A stretch of DNA of 64,000 nt from Candidatus Sabulitectum sp. (GTDB lineage: Bacteria > Fermentibacterota > Fermentibacteria > Fermentibacterales > JCC-6). Of this stretch, positions 9,124 to 18,162 are shown piece by piece (within the stretch, counting starts at the first letter, position 1; each line of letters begins with the position of its first letter). The stretch is from contig JAGLDY010000051.1 of assembly GCA_023145375.1 (NCBI GenBank), positions 1 to 64,000 on the forward strand. The letters are read 5' to 3'. The notes below the pieces were generated by a model. It was not told the DNA's origin. It saw only the letters and a program-made list of their open reading frames with translations, and ran no database searches. The translations under genes were made by a program, and so were the position numbers.

Positions 9124-10587
9124 GTGCAGACCGATCCGGTTAGTGCATCATCAGGGAATAGATCAGGGCATTTCCTCTTTGTTGATGTGCAGGCCGCAGG
9201 TTCTCCCGGGAAAGGTATTCTTCTTGAGGTTGCATGGAAAGAGGCAGGACTTGATGTCCACAGTTTCCTGGTAAGGAACACAGGAAGCGAAGGTATACCC
9301 TCCAGGGTAAAGCAGATAACCGGGATCTCTGATGAGGATGTGAATAGTACAGGAGCATTACAGCTGGAGGAACTGAGGAAGCTGTTTCCTGCTGCTGCCG
9401 GTCTTGGAGGCGAAGGTACTCCTCTTACTCTTATTGCTCACTATGCACCGTTTGAAAAGCGGTGGCTGGACTGGCTTACCGGTATGGATCTTGATATCGT
9501 CTGTACCAGGGAGCTGGCAAGGGAAAAAGTTCCCCAGCTTCTATCAGGAACATTGAGGGCTGTTGCAGGAGCTGCCGGTTATTCCCTTGGAGAGAAGAGG
9601 CGCGCTCTGGATCATGTCCTTGCCACAGAAGCGGTATTCCTGGCATTGGAGACAGGTTTCTCAAAGATCTCTGTTGCCCGGGAAGAGAGACTTTCTATTC
9701 CCAGCTGTCCAGGCATATACAGGTTCTTTGATCCCGACGACAATCTTCTGTATGTGGGGAAAGCGAAAAACCTCAGAAAGAGGGTTAACAGCCACTTTAC
9801 CGGAAAGCAGAAGGACAGGCACGGAGAACTTATTTCCCGCACCGGCAGGGTGACTTATGAGAAAACAGATACTGCTTTCCATGCGGCAGTTCTGGAGAGC
9901 AGACTGATCTATAAATTCTCCCCGCAGTACAACAGGATGGGAAGAGCAAGGGAAGAAAAATTCTTGTATATGTCAGGTGAAATGGACAGGGTGACAGCTC
10001 AACCCCTTGACTCCAGCTATTTCGGACCATTCTCAAGCGGGAGTCTAATAGAAGAATTTGCCCGACTGGTTTCGTTTATTAAAAGCAGGACAAATAATCC
10101 GACATTTGTTGAAAACCCAGGGCTGATAATGGATAAATCAGTGGTGCTTAAGGCCTTTGCACAGTGGCAGAAGAACCTGCGGGATTGTTCAGTTTTTCAC
10201 TATGGCTTGAAACTGCATACAGAGAGAAAAAGAAGAGAGAAAAGGGGCCTTGAAGAAAAGGCTGAACTCGCTGACGTAGAACAAGTTAAGCTGTATCTGG
10301 ATGGGCTGGTGGAAGCAGGCACTCTTCAATGCAGAAAGTCCGCAGTATACAGGTTGCTCCAGGGGTGCGAGATACGGTGGGAAAGTGCAAGTTGTGGAAG
10401 AGATGTGCATAAGTTTGTGGAAAACTCTCTAAACGGCCACTGGAGCCAGAGTAAACTGCAGACGATAAAAGTTATTCTGGCAGAGCTGAGAAGGGTTTAT
10501 CTGTCTGAAAGAGCTCCTGAGATCACAACCAGGTTTGGTACTGTAATAAAAGGAGAGGCTCTTGGGAATCTGCTGTCAGTGGTGTGA
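9124..10587 (+). CDS. DnaQ-like exonuclease-fold / GIY-YIG (UvrC/Cho-like) fusion protein
   Basis: A 487-residue protein. Residues about 15-175 align by pattern with the DnaQ/epsilon exonuclease fold, but the DEDDh residues look mostly lost: motif I is D21-V-Q23 instead of DxE, motif II has FE (110-111) instead of FD, and motif III is RRALDH (159-164) where H...D is expected. Residues about 193-280 form an intact GIY-YIG nuclease domain (PGIYRF, LYVGKAKNLRKRV, and Glu258 in LESRLI with PQYN). The C-terminal 200 residues resemble the variable region of such fusions. The start is GTG, 4 nt after GGGAGAAG. It probably incises DNA in a UvrC/Cho-like way, with the N-terminal domain structural. Confidence 0.8.
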   Translation: MQTDPVSASSGNRSGHFLFVDVQAAGSPGKGILLEVAWKEAGLDVHSFLVRNTGSEGIPSRVKQITGISDEDVNSTGALQLEELRKLFPAAAGLGGEGTPLTLIAHYAPFEKRWLDWLTGMDLDIVCTRELAREKVPQLLSGTLRAVAGAAGYSLGEKRRALDHVLATEAVFLALETGFSKISVAREERLSIPSCPGIYRFFDPDDNLLYVGKAKNLRKRVNSHFTGKQKDRHGELISRTGRVTYEKTDTAFHAAVLESRLIYKFSPQYNRMGRAREEKFLYMSGEMDRVTAQPLDSSYFGPFSSGSLIEEFARLVSFIKSRTNNPTFVENPGLIMDKSVVLKAFAQWQKNLRDCSVFHYGLKLHTERKRREKRGLEEKAELADVEQVKLYLDGLVEAGTLQCRKSAVYRLLQGCEIRWESASCGRDVHKFVENSLNGHWSQSKLQTIKVILAELRRVYLSERAPEITTRFGTVIKGEALGNLLSVV

Positions 10588-10608
10588 TCGTCGCTGAAAA
10601 GTAACTCT

Positions 10609-11178
10609 TCAGCCGCCGGTTTCCCGGTGGCTCACATTTAAAAGGGCGGACATCAGTTTGTCGTGATAGCTGTTATTAAAGAACACGCTGCTTTCCATCT
10701 GCCCCTCCCTCTTAAAAACAAGTTTTCCGAGAAGTTTTACAGAAGAGGAGTTTTCCGGAACAACTGTGGTCTGGATCCTGTTCAGGTTAAGTTCCTGAAA
10801 GCCGAAGTTAAGGATACTCTTCAATGCTTCATTCATGAAGCCCGCCCCCTGATACTCTCTAAGAAGAGTAAAGCCTGTGCCTGCTTTTCCGTCCAGAAAA
10901 CTGAACTGCTCAAAACCTGCGGTACCTGCAAAATCTCCTGTATCCCTGATGAAAATTGACCAGATAAGATTGTAACCGTCACCGAACCCGTCTCTGCAGT
11001 CTTCAAGAATACCGGTGATGGCGTCCTCGCAGTCCAGAGGCGAACCCGTAAATCTCATTACCTCAGGGTCTGAATAGCAGAGGAAGAGCCCGGTTGAATC
11101 GTTCTGTGAAACCTGACGAAGGATCAGTCTTTCCGTATCAAGGGCAGGGAATTTATCAGGCCACGCAACAGAGCTCAT
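10609..11178 (-). CDS. GNAT family N-acetyltransferase (RimJ/RimL-like)
   Basis: A 189-residue cytoplasmic protein. It opens with the family segment LDTERLILRQVSQND and carries the acetyl-CoA-binding region (LLREYQGAGFMNEALKSILNFGF) and VVPENSSSVKLLGKLVFKREG, all typical of RimJ/RimL acetyltransferases that modify ribosomal-protein N-termini or small molecules. It begins 24 nt after the TPR/HD-GYP gene and is probably the last gene of that reverse operon. Its stop is 21 nt from the convergent GIY-YIG gene. A small inverted repeat (gctgaa ... ttcagc, about 10593-10613) could help both transcripts end. Confidence 0.85.
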   Translation of the reverse strand: MSSVAWPDKFPALDTERLILRQVSQNDSTGLFLCYSDPEVMRFTGSPLDCEDAITGILEDCRDGFGDGYNLIWSIFIRDTGDFAGTAGFEQFSFLDGKAGTGFTLLREYQGAGFMNEALKSILNFGFQELNLNRIQTTVVPENSSSVKLLGKLVFKREGQMESSVFFNNSYHDKLMSALLNVSHRETGG

Positions 11179-11202
11179 GTTCCTGTATTCTCCTGTTCCT
11201 TC

Positions 11203-13128
11203 TTACCGGGTGTCCCTGGTAATGACTGCAAAATTGTCCTGAATTCGGAATCTATCGCTCCGGATAAGTTCAGTACATACATCCACCACTCTGCCATCAA
11301 AAAGAGTATTCCTATTCGCGGCTAATTCCTCCAGAACTTCTTCCACGCTAAGAGCGCGGCGATAGGGGCGCAGGGATGACATGGCTTCAACAGCATCTGC
11401 AACGCACACTATCCGGGCTTCCAGCGATATCTCATCACCTTTAAGACTCTGAGGATATCCTGACCCGTCAAGGAACTCATGGTGCTGCAGGACTATATCC
11501 GCAATAGGCCATGGAAAATCGATGGTCTTAAGAATGTCATAACCGGTTCTTGGGTATGCCCGTATAACATTCAACTCTATCTCGCTTAGTTTCCCTGATC
11601 TGCTGAGGAATTCCTGGGGTATTCTGATCTTCCCGATATCGTGCACAATGGATGACAGATATACAGACTGGATCTTTTCCTCTGAAAGATCCATTTCCCG
11701 GGAGATGGCCCGGGCAAGTTCAGCAGTTTGCAGTTGATGGCCTATGGCGTAAGGGTCTCTCATCTCAATGATCTTTGAGATGGTAAAAACTGTAGCTTTG
11801 AAACTCTTCTCCAGTTGTTCGTAGCTTTCCGAAAGGCTGTTTCTAGCCTCTATCAAGGCTTTTTCTGCTTCTATTCGCTCGGAAATCTCAGCTTCCAGCC
11901 CCTGGTTCAGTATTGAGAGTTCGGCGGTTCGCTCCTGTACGATCTCTTCCAGGTGATCACGGTGCTCTTTCAGCTCAGCTTCCACTTTTCTTCGCTCAAC
12001 TATCTCTTCCTGAAGCTCAACATTTCTAAGTTGGCAGATCTCAGCTTCCTTTTGCCTCTTCTCCGTATCAAATCTCACCTGAAGGGAGGCAATTCGTTCT
12101 CTGCTCTGTGTGCTGAATAGTTCCTCTCTCTTCTCCAGGAAGTCTCTTGAAAAAGACAGTGCCTTTTGAAAATCCCCCCTGTCCTCAAAGAGGTCCGAAA
12201 GATACCCCAGGCCTGCGGCTTCCAGGTCTTTCGATCCTATCTCCCGGGAGAGGTTCAGGCCTTTCATTATCAATTCATCTGCTGATTCAAACTGGCCAAG
12301 TTTGATGTACATGGCTCCTGCGTTGATACAGGAAGCGGCAATTCCCCTGCGCTCAAGAAGTTTCTCTTTCTGGCTGAGAGCTTTCAGATAGTAGTCGAGC
12401 GCTTTTTCATAGTTTTCCTGTTTCTCGTACACTTTGCCGATGCTGCCGTAGGAGTTGCCGACACCCCTGACATTTCCTGTTTCCCCTCTCAATTTCAGAG
12501 CCTTTTCGTGTTGCTCCAGAGCCAGCACAAGATTGCCCATCTGTGTATGGATCATGCCTATATTGTTACAGCAACTGGAAATACCAAGTGAATCACCAAG
12601 ATCACTGTAAATGCTCATGGCCCGGTTATAGTCTTCCATTGCTTCAGCAAGGCGTTTCTGTTCTTTGTGGAGGTTGCCAATGTTGAGATGGGAGGAGGCA
12701 ATGCCTTTTCTGTCACCTATCTCTTTTTTGATACTCAGTGCTTTCAGGTAGTAGTTGAACGCTTCATCATAGTGACCCCGGTCAATATAGACATTCCCCA
12801 TGTTGTTGTAGGCTCTTGAGATATTTCGCTTGCTGTCCAGCTTTTCCCAAATCTCCAGCGAACTCTGGTGGCTTTCCAGGGCTTCGCTGTAGTCTCCATG
12901 AGCCCAGTACACGATACCCCGTGTATGATGGCTTTCGGCTATCTCGCTTTCCAGTCCAAGAGTCTGTGCAAGAGAAAGGGCTTCCTCTGCATGCTTTTCT
13001 GCATCCTCAAGGTCACTTCGGTACTCAATGACAGCCATCTGGTTGAGCAGCTTTATGATATCCCTGTCGCTGTCGGGAACAAGCCTTAGGTCCCTGAGTT
13101 CTTTCTTGAGGTCATGAATACTCTTCAC
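11203..13128 (-). CDS. TPR protein with C-terminal HD-GYP domain
   Basis: A 641-residue cytoplasmic regulator. Residues about 15-330 hold roughly eight tetratricopeptide repeats of the LGN/FRMPD-like 40-residue type (recurring GNVY, GNLH and GKVYE turns). Residues about 340-440 are a charged coiled coil. Residues about 455-625 are an HD-GYP phosphodiesterase domain: VHDIGKIRIP, then HHEFLDGSGYP, then ADAVEAMSS.RPYR. HD-GYP domains hydrolyse cyclic dinucleotides such as c-di-GMP. It lacks a receiver or membrane segment, so input probably comes through TPR partners. It lies 97 nt downstream of three glycosyltransferase genes on the same strand, suggesting linkage of surface-glycan synthesis to cyclic-dinucleotide turnover. 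Confidence 0.88.
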   Translation of the reverse strand: MKSIHDLKKELRDLRLVPDSDRDIIKLLNQMAVIEYRSDLEDAEKHAEEALSLAQTLGLESEIAESHHTRGIVYWAHGDYSEALESHQSSLEIWEKLDSKRNISRAYNNMGNVYIDRGHYDEAFNYYLKALSIKKEIGDRKGIASSHLNIGNLHKEQKRLAEAMEDYNRAMSIYSDLGDSLGISSCCNNIGMIHTQMGNLVLALEQHEKALKLRGETGNVRGVGNSYGSIGKVYEKQENYEKALDYYLKALSQKEKLLERRGIAASCINAGAMYIKLGQFESADELIMKGLNLSREIGSKDLEAAGLGYLSDLFEDRGDFQKALSFSRDFLEKREELFSTQSRERIASLQVRFDTEKRQKEAEICQLRNVELQEEIVERRKVEAELKEHRDHLEEIVQERTAELSILNQGLEAEISERIEAEKALIEARNSLSESYEQLEKSFKATVFTISKIIEMRDPYAIGHQLQTAELARAISREMDLSEEKIQSVYLSSIVHDIGKIRIPQEFLSRSGKLSEIELNVIRAYPRTGYDILKTIDFPWPIADIVLQHHEFLDGSGYPQSLKGDEISLEARIVCVADAVEAMSSLRPYRRALSVEEVLEELAANRNTLFDGRVVDVCTELIRSDRFRIQDNFAVITRDTR

Positions 13129-13225
13129 AGCACTGATCGCCTCACTTCAAAGTCTAAGCAGTAAATACTTACCCGGAGAGACAATACAGAGCACTGTGAT
13201 GCAGTGTCAATATGGAGAGATGCTG

Positions 13226-14419
13226 TCAGATGATCCCGGCTAAATTTGCCGATAGAATATCTGCCTGCTTTTCAGGGGAGTGGTTGGCAAGGACTTTTTC
13301 TCTTCCTGCCTTACCCAGGCGGTCTGCGATCTTTTTTCCGGAGAGCAGCATTGCCATCGCCTTTGACAGCTCCTCTGGAGATCCCGGTTCTACAAGGATC
13401 CCGCTTACCCCGTTCTCTATTAGTTCGGGTACACCGGAGATGCTGGTGGAGATACATGGTATTCCCATACCCATGGCTTCCATAAGAGCAACCGGGATAC
13501 CATCCATGTCTCCGTTCACGGCTTCAATACAGGGAAGAACAAACAGGGACGCTTCTGAAACAACCTTCAGCGTCTCCCCGGAGTTAAGCACACCTGTGAA
13601 CTCTACTGGAAGATCTTTGCTGTTCTCTCTGTATTCTTTCAGTTTTTCTCCGTCAAGGTCGGAGCCTATTACCACAAGCCTGCAGTCAATCTTCATTTGC
13701 TGGAGCAGGCGCATGGCTTCAATAAGTACGGGCACTCCCTTTTTTGGAACAAGCCCGCTTGCGGTGCAGACAGCCAGAGACTCTGGTGAAGAAGTTATTC
13801 TGCCGGGCAATCCGGTGGTGTCCAGCCCCAGTCGGGAAATGACTATTTTTTTCCGGTCTAATCCATATTCCATAAGGATATCCACATTGTACCGGGAGAT
13901 AGTAAAAACTCTGGAAGCATCGTTGAGAACCCTCCGCAGTCTTGTTTTACACCTTGGTACAAAAATATCTGTGGCGTGTGTGGTGACGGCATATGGGATC
14001 TGGAGGATTGAAGACATGATCCTTGCAATGTGAGCTTGATCCAGAGCGAAGTGAACATGTATCACATCAGGTTTCCATGACGGATCCATATTGTTCACAG
14101 CGCTGGAGGCAATAATGAAGTACCTGAGTTCTCCCTCTTTGAGTGCTTTTACAAGAGACCTGAAAAATCGAAGTGACTTTAAGAGAGGCATTACAAGTTG
14201 CCTCGCTGGACAGGTGAGATAGTTGAATCTCATGGTTTTCCGGATAACAGTCGAGTCGTTTCCAGGTTCGGTGGAAATGTTCTTCCAGAAATCAGCAGTC
14301 CTGTTGTTCTTCTTTTCCTCCGGGAGAAGAACTGAGACCTCATGTCCGCAGGTGGCCATGGTTTCGATCTCTCTTGTCACATAAGGGGGCATGAAGCCCA
14401 GCAGATAGAGGATCTTCAC
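13226..14419 (-). CDS. GT4 family glycosyltransferase
   Basis: A 397-residue GT-B fold enzyme. It starts MKILYLLGFMPPYVTREI, and the C-terminal half carries the GT4 nucleotide-sugar region: SGLVPKKGVPVLIEAM, then FTGVLNSGETLKVVSEAS, then an ExxxxxxxE-type segment (GIPVALMEAMGMGIPCIST) and GVPELIENGVSGILV. It acts at the cytoplasmic membrane face in polysaccharide or lipid glycan assembly. Its ATG overlaps the stop of the preceding glycosyltransferase gene by 4 nt (ATGA), indicating translational coupling. The sugar donor cannot be read from sequence. Confidence 0.88.
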   Translation of the reverse strand: MKILYLLGFMPPYVTREIETMATCGHEVSVLLPEEKKNNRTADFWKNISTEPGNDSTVIRKTMRFNYLTCPARQLVMPLLKSLRFFRSLVKALKEGELRYFIIASSAVNNMDPSWKPDVIHVHFALDQAHIARIMSSILQIPYAVTTHATDIFVPRCKTRLRRVLNDASRVFTISRYNVDILMEYGLDRKKIVISRLGLDTTGLPGRITSSPESLAVCTASGLVPKKGVPVLIEAMRLLQQMKIDCRLVVIGSDLDGEKLKEYRENSKDLPVEFTGVLNSGETLKVVSEASLFVLPCIEAVNGDMDGIPVALMEAMGMGIPCISTSISGVPELIENGVSGILVEPGSPEELSKAMAMLLSGKKIADRLGKAGREKVLANHSPEKQADILSANLAGII

Positions 14420-15681
14420 GGAGCTGCCATTCTGTCCAGGAACCGTGCCATCTTTCTTATTACATTTACCGCGGAGAATTTTTCCTCTATTCGTGCAACA
14501 TCAACCGGTACCCTGAGACCTGATGTCTTCCACTGATACTCAATATTCTCAAGCATTACCGCTATCTGCTCCACATCTGGATGAACCGTGTAGCCTCTTC
14601 CGGGATCTCTGATCCTTTCAGCCATAGCTCCCTCTGGAACAATACCCAGGATCGTTCTTCCCGACACCAGATACTCCGCAGTTTTGCTGGCATTTTTGTA
14701 GTGGCTGCCCTTCCTTGGATTGAGATACCCTATGAGAATGTCACAATCTCTCTGGAATTCCGGCACTTCACTCCATTTAAGGTGACCGTAATGGGTAACT
14801 CTGTTCTTAAGCGGTTCACTTTTCAACTTTGCCAGAGAAGAGGAATCTATACCCCCTGCCATTCGAACCCTCAGCAGTGATACGGGGTTTCTTTCGTAGA
14901 ACATTTTTAACCCCTCCAGCAGTTTTTCAGGAGAATGACTTGCAAAGAAGTTTCCCGTCCATCCTGCGGTAAGGTGTTCCTTATCGGATACAGGGGTATC
15001 AGCGATCTTGAGTCTTCTCGGGTCATAGGCATTCTCCGCTGAATGTGTTGGTGGGCAGATGTTCTCATACCTGTCTATGAAGTAGCCCGTGGAGGCTTCC
15101 GTCGTTGCGATTATTCCCCTTGCTTTGCGGACAACAGTTCTCTCCAGAAGAGATTCCACAAATCTGTTCAATCTGCTGGGCCACTCCACGTAGCTGTCCT
15201 CCAGCCAGAGGTCACCAAAGAAAGGAATGAACGGGAGAGCAGTTTCCTTTGCAGCGGACATCGCTATGAGGTGAAGGGAGTGATGGGGGCCGAATGATAC
15301 TATTGCATGGGGTTTTTCTTCTTCTATGATCGTTTTCAATACAGGAAGAACACTCCTCTTCCATGTAATTACCCTGTCGGGTATCAGAATGTAGTTGTGA
15401 GCCACAAACTTGATAAATCGTATCAGGGGGTTCTGGCTCGTGTTCTTAACGGAGTATCCTTCAATTTTCCTATTGCCGTGCTGAACCCGGATCACCTTAA
15501 GGGCCTCTGGCAATTCATCAAGAAGCGAAGGATCATTCTCCATACCCCGGGGATTCTTTGCGGTGACAACAATGACTTCCCAGTCATTCTCCGGCAGGTA
15601 TCTGCACATGTTCAGCACAACAGGAGTACCGCCTGATGAGAGAGGAGGGAAAGAATAGGCAAGAAGGATGAGTTTTTTCAT
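14416..15681 (-). CDS. Glycosyltransferase (GT4-like)
   Basis: A 421-residue GT-B type protein. The N-terminus (KKLILLAYSFPPLSSGGTPV) contains the glycine-rich acceptor loop typical of WbuB-like GT4 enzymes. HAIVSFGPHHSLHL and LPFIPFFGDLWLEDSY follow, matching the subgroup in which a D-x-W segment sits mid-domain. The C-terminal domain has AGWTGNFFA and a late donor-site region (ILIGYLNPRKGSHYKNASKT then EYLVSGRTILG). It is the second gene of a tightly packed three-glycosyltransferase run, with a 2-nt gap upstream and a 4-nt overlap downstream. Confidence 0.85.
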   Translation of the reverse strand: MKKLILLAYSFPPLSSGGTPVVLNMCRYLPENDWEVIVVTAKNPRGMENDPSLLDELPEALKVIRVQHGNRKIEGYSVKNTSQNPLIRFIKFVAHNYILIPDRVITWKRSVLPVLKTIIEEEKPHAIVSFGPHHSLHLIAMSAAKETALPFIPFFGDLWLEDSYVEWPSRLNRFVESLLERTVVRKARGIIATTEASTGYFIDRYENICPPTHSAENAYDPRRLKIADTPVSDKEHLTAGWTGNFFASHSPEKLLEGLKMFYERNPVSLLRVRMAGGIDSSSLAKLKSEPLKNRVTHYGHLKWSEVPEFQRDCDILIGYLNPRKGSHYKNASKTAEYLVSGRTILGIVPEGAMAERIRDPGRGYTVHPDVEQIAVMLENIEYQWKTSGLRVPVDVARIEEKFSAVNVIRKMARFLDRMAAP

Positions 15682-15683
15682 GA

Positions 15684-16943
15684 CTACCTCAGTTTCCTGT
15701 ACAAGTTTTTGAGAAGCTCGCTCTGCGGAGCCCAGTTGTACCGGTGAAGTGCAGCAGCTCTGCCGTTCTCCTGCATTCTCAGACGAAGAGATGGGTCTTT
15801 TGCAAGTTTCTCCACGGCGGAAGATATAGCTTCAGGTGATTCAGGATCAACAGTTATTCCGCTTTCAACCTCGTTCAGTACCCTCTTCAGTTCCGGGAAG
15901 TTACTGGAAATAATGGGAACTCCTGCCATCATGTATTCGTACAGTTTGTTGGGGAGAGAGTAGTAGTGATTAAGGCAGGTGTTTCTAAAGAGGATAAATC
16001 CAATGTCCGCATCCACTGTAATTTCCGGAAGCTCTTCCGAGGGAACCGGGGGAAGAAAGAACACCTTGTCTTTCAACTCCATCTCAACGGCCATCTTCTG
16101 GAGAGTACCGTTCCAGGAATCCATGCCGATGATGACGAATTTAACAGTGGGATCAGTGGTTAGCTTTGCTGCACGGAGAAGTTCCTCAAGACCTCTCTCC
16201 GGACAGACCACCCCCTGGTATAGGGCAATAATGGTGTCATTGTCAGCATTGATCAGAGTTCGCAGTCTCCCTTTCGCTGGAAGCTGGTCAAGTTTTTCAG
16301 GAGCATTTTCCACTATGGCAGGAATTTTCATTGAGGGGTACATCTGTTGCATTTTCCGCCCCCGCATGGGAGTTACAGCAATAACAGCATCTGCCACAGG
16401 GGCATACTTTTGCTCAATTCTTTTCAGCCTCAAACGGTTCAGCGGGTTGGTGGCAGTAAGATATCGTGAAGATTCAAGCCATAGTTCGTGGCTGTCGTAA
16501 ACGAGTTTGGCATTACGTTTTCCGGCGACGGAACCGCAGATCTCCAGTGTATCAAGATCGTTGGCATGATAAACATCAGCATTTACCTGCCATGCTGCCT
16601 TTCTCAGTCTTTTTTCCCAGGGGATGTCCCTCTGGAGATCGGCAATGAATCTTCGGAACCTGTTCTTTCTTATTGATCTGATCACACGGGCTTTGAGGGA
16701 AACATCCGAGTTCTCAGAGGCTTGAGCAACCCGGTTGCGAAGTGTTTCTTTAGCCTTTTTGAATACAGGAGGTCTCAGAATACGGACACCACTCGCCTCT
16801 TCTTCCTCTGAGGTTCCAGGTTCGGGCATGGCTATTACAGTTACCTGCCAGCCGTCTTCTGAGAGAGCGGTCATCTCTTTCTTTACACGGGCATCTGTGG
16901 AAAGACGGTTTTTTACCACCATGCAAACAGTACTCTTCGGCAA
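15684..16943 (-). CDS. GT4 family glycosyltransferase, first gene of reverse operon
   Basis: A 419-residue GT-B enzyme starting with PKSTVCMVVKNRLSTDARV, a usual beginning for this family (sugar transferases with a KNRL.TDARVKKE motif). The C-terminal half has GVVCPERGLEELLRA, VIIGMDSWNG, and SLPNKLYEYMMAGVPIISS near the donor site. I chose TTG 16943 because GGGAGGGAAT lies just before it and family homology starts there. The frame stays open 57 codons further to a TTG at 17114, but that would overlap the divergent glycosyltransferase and adds only a basic segment without family resemblance. Confidence 0.8.
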   Translation of the reverse strand: MPKSTVCMVVKNRLSTDARVKKEMTALSEDGWQVTVIAMPEPGTSEEEEASGVRILRPPVFKKAKETLRNRVAQASENSDVSLKARVIRSIRKNRFRRFIADLQRDIPWEKRLRKAAWQVNADVYHANDLDTLEICGSVAGKRNAKLVYDSHELWLESSRYLTATNPLNRLRLKRIEQKYAPVADAVIAVTPMRGRKMQQMYPSMKIPAIVENAPEKLDQLPAKGRLRTLINADNDTIIALYQGVVCPERGLEELLRAAKLTTDPTVKFVIIGMDSWNGTLQKMAVEMELKDKVFFLPPVPSEELPEITVDADIGFILFRNTCLNHYYSLPNKLYEYMMAGVPIISSNFPELKRVLNEVESGITVDPESPEAISSAVEKLAKDPSLRLRMQENGRAAALHRYNWAPQSELLKNLYRKLR

Positions 16944-17007
16944 ATTCCCTCCCTGTATGAATTGCATTACAGCCCGAACATAATTCTTAACGGGTTCCTT
17001 GCGCAGT

Positions 17008-17036
17008 GTGACTTTTATCAAATGCTTGGCTATACT
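17008..17036 (+). promoter_or_regulatory. Candidate promoter for the GT4 gene at 17083
   Basis: GTGACT at 17008-17013 and TATACT at 17031-17036 are separated by 17 nt (4/6 and 5/6 matches to the sigma-70 consensus). The predicted start of transcription is about 40 nt before the TTG start. It lies in the divergent spacer 16944-17082. Confidence 0.45.
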
Positions 17037-17082
17037 CTGAGTTACTCTGGTGGTATTCTGGGAATAAGACGAAAGAGATGAT

Positions 17083-18162
17083 TTGAAAATATCCTTTGTT
17101 ATGCTGGGGCTCAAAGACCACAGTACAGGTGGCTATCACTTCAATTTCAAAATGGTGGATGCTCTACGGAACGCAGGGCACGATATTGATATTGTACATT
17201 TTACAACAATACCTCAGAGGATCAGAGGTTCTCGTGCAGGTGGTTCGTTCTACATACTCAGACGGGTGTTGAAGTACAAGCCAGATCTGATAGTAATTAG
17301 TAAAAGTTATGTATTCATGATCCCTCTCAGGCTGCTCCTCTCTTTTCGAAAGTACCCGGTATTGTATCTGGACCACCTGGAGTGGCATGGAAGTACCGGT
17401 CTTATCCACCGGATAAGACGTTTATTTGTGTACTGGTTTCTTTCCAGCGGGAAGAGAGTATGGGTGAACAGTCGCAGTACTGCCACAGATGTGGTATCCC
17501 TTGGAATACCAGAGGAAAAGATATGTATTATTCCACCTGGTTTTCACAAGTTCGATCTTAACCCTGCGAACAGGAGATCAAAACCTGTAAAGATCCTTTC
17601 GGTAGGTACCATATGTCCCAGAAAGGACCAGCTTACTTTGGTGAAAGCCTGCGGTATGTTGGGAAACAGGGAATTCCAGCTGCTGATCCCAGGGGATGAA
17701 ACAACCCACAGGGATTATGTGGAGGCTGTTAGAAGGGAAGCAGACAGTGATCAACTTCGCGGTAAAGTTTCTTTCCCCGGCCACATCTCTCAGGATGATC
17801 TCCGGGATATGTATGATCAGAGTCACATACTTGCCAATTTGTCTCACTGGGAAGGATACGGGATAGCAGTGGCTGAAGCTTTGTGGGCAGGCCTTCCGGT
17901 TCTTGCTGCTGACGCAGGCTCCGTTCCCGAGCTTGTAACTCACGGAGAGAATGGTTTTTTAATACCGCCTGGAGACGTGGAAGGCTGTGCAGATCACTTG
18001 AAAAAATTGATTGATGATGATACACTGAGAGATAGAATGTCGGAAACTGCTCACAAAAGAGCTGAGAAGTATTTTACATGGTACGACACAGGAAGGGAGT
18101 TTGTTAAACTTGCAGAAGAAACTGCTGGTAGCAAAATTCGGCGGGACCAGCCTTACCAGTGA
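17083..18162 (+). CDS. GT4 family glycosyltransferase
   Basis: A 359-residue enzyme starting at TTG 17083 (KISFVMLGLKDHSTGG). The glycine-containing acceptor loop is followed by a C-terminal GT4 domain: ILSVGTICPRKDQLTLVKA, FPGHISQDDLRDMYDQ, HWEGYGIAVAEALWAGLPV (the E-x7-E donor-binding pair) and GSVPELVTHGENGFLI. It diverges from the three-glycosyltransferase operon and overlaps the start of lysC by about 60 nt in another frame, so the two are coupled. Confidence 0.86.
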   Translation: MKISFVMLGLKDHSTGGYHFNFKMVDALRNAGHDIDIVHFTTIPQRIRGSRAGGSFYILRRVLKYKPDLIVISKSYVFMIPLRLLLSFRKYPVLYLDHLEWHGSTGLIHRIRRLFVYWFLSSGKRVWVNSRSTATDVVSLGIPEEKICIIPPGFHKFDLNPANRRSKPVKILSVGTICPRKDQLTLVKACGMLGNREFQLLIPGDETTHRDYVEAVRREADSDQLRGKVSFPGHISQDDLRDMYDQSHILANLSHWEGYGIAVAEALWAGLPVLAADAGSVPELVTHGENGFLIPPGDVEGCADHLKKLIDDDTLRDRMSETAHKRAEKYFTWYDTGREFVKLAEETAGSKIRRDQPYQ

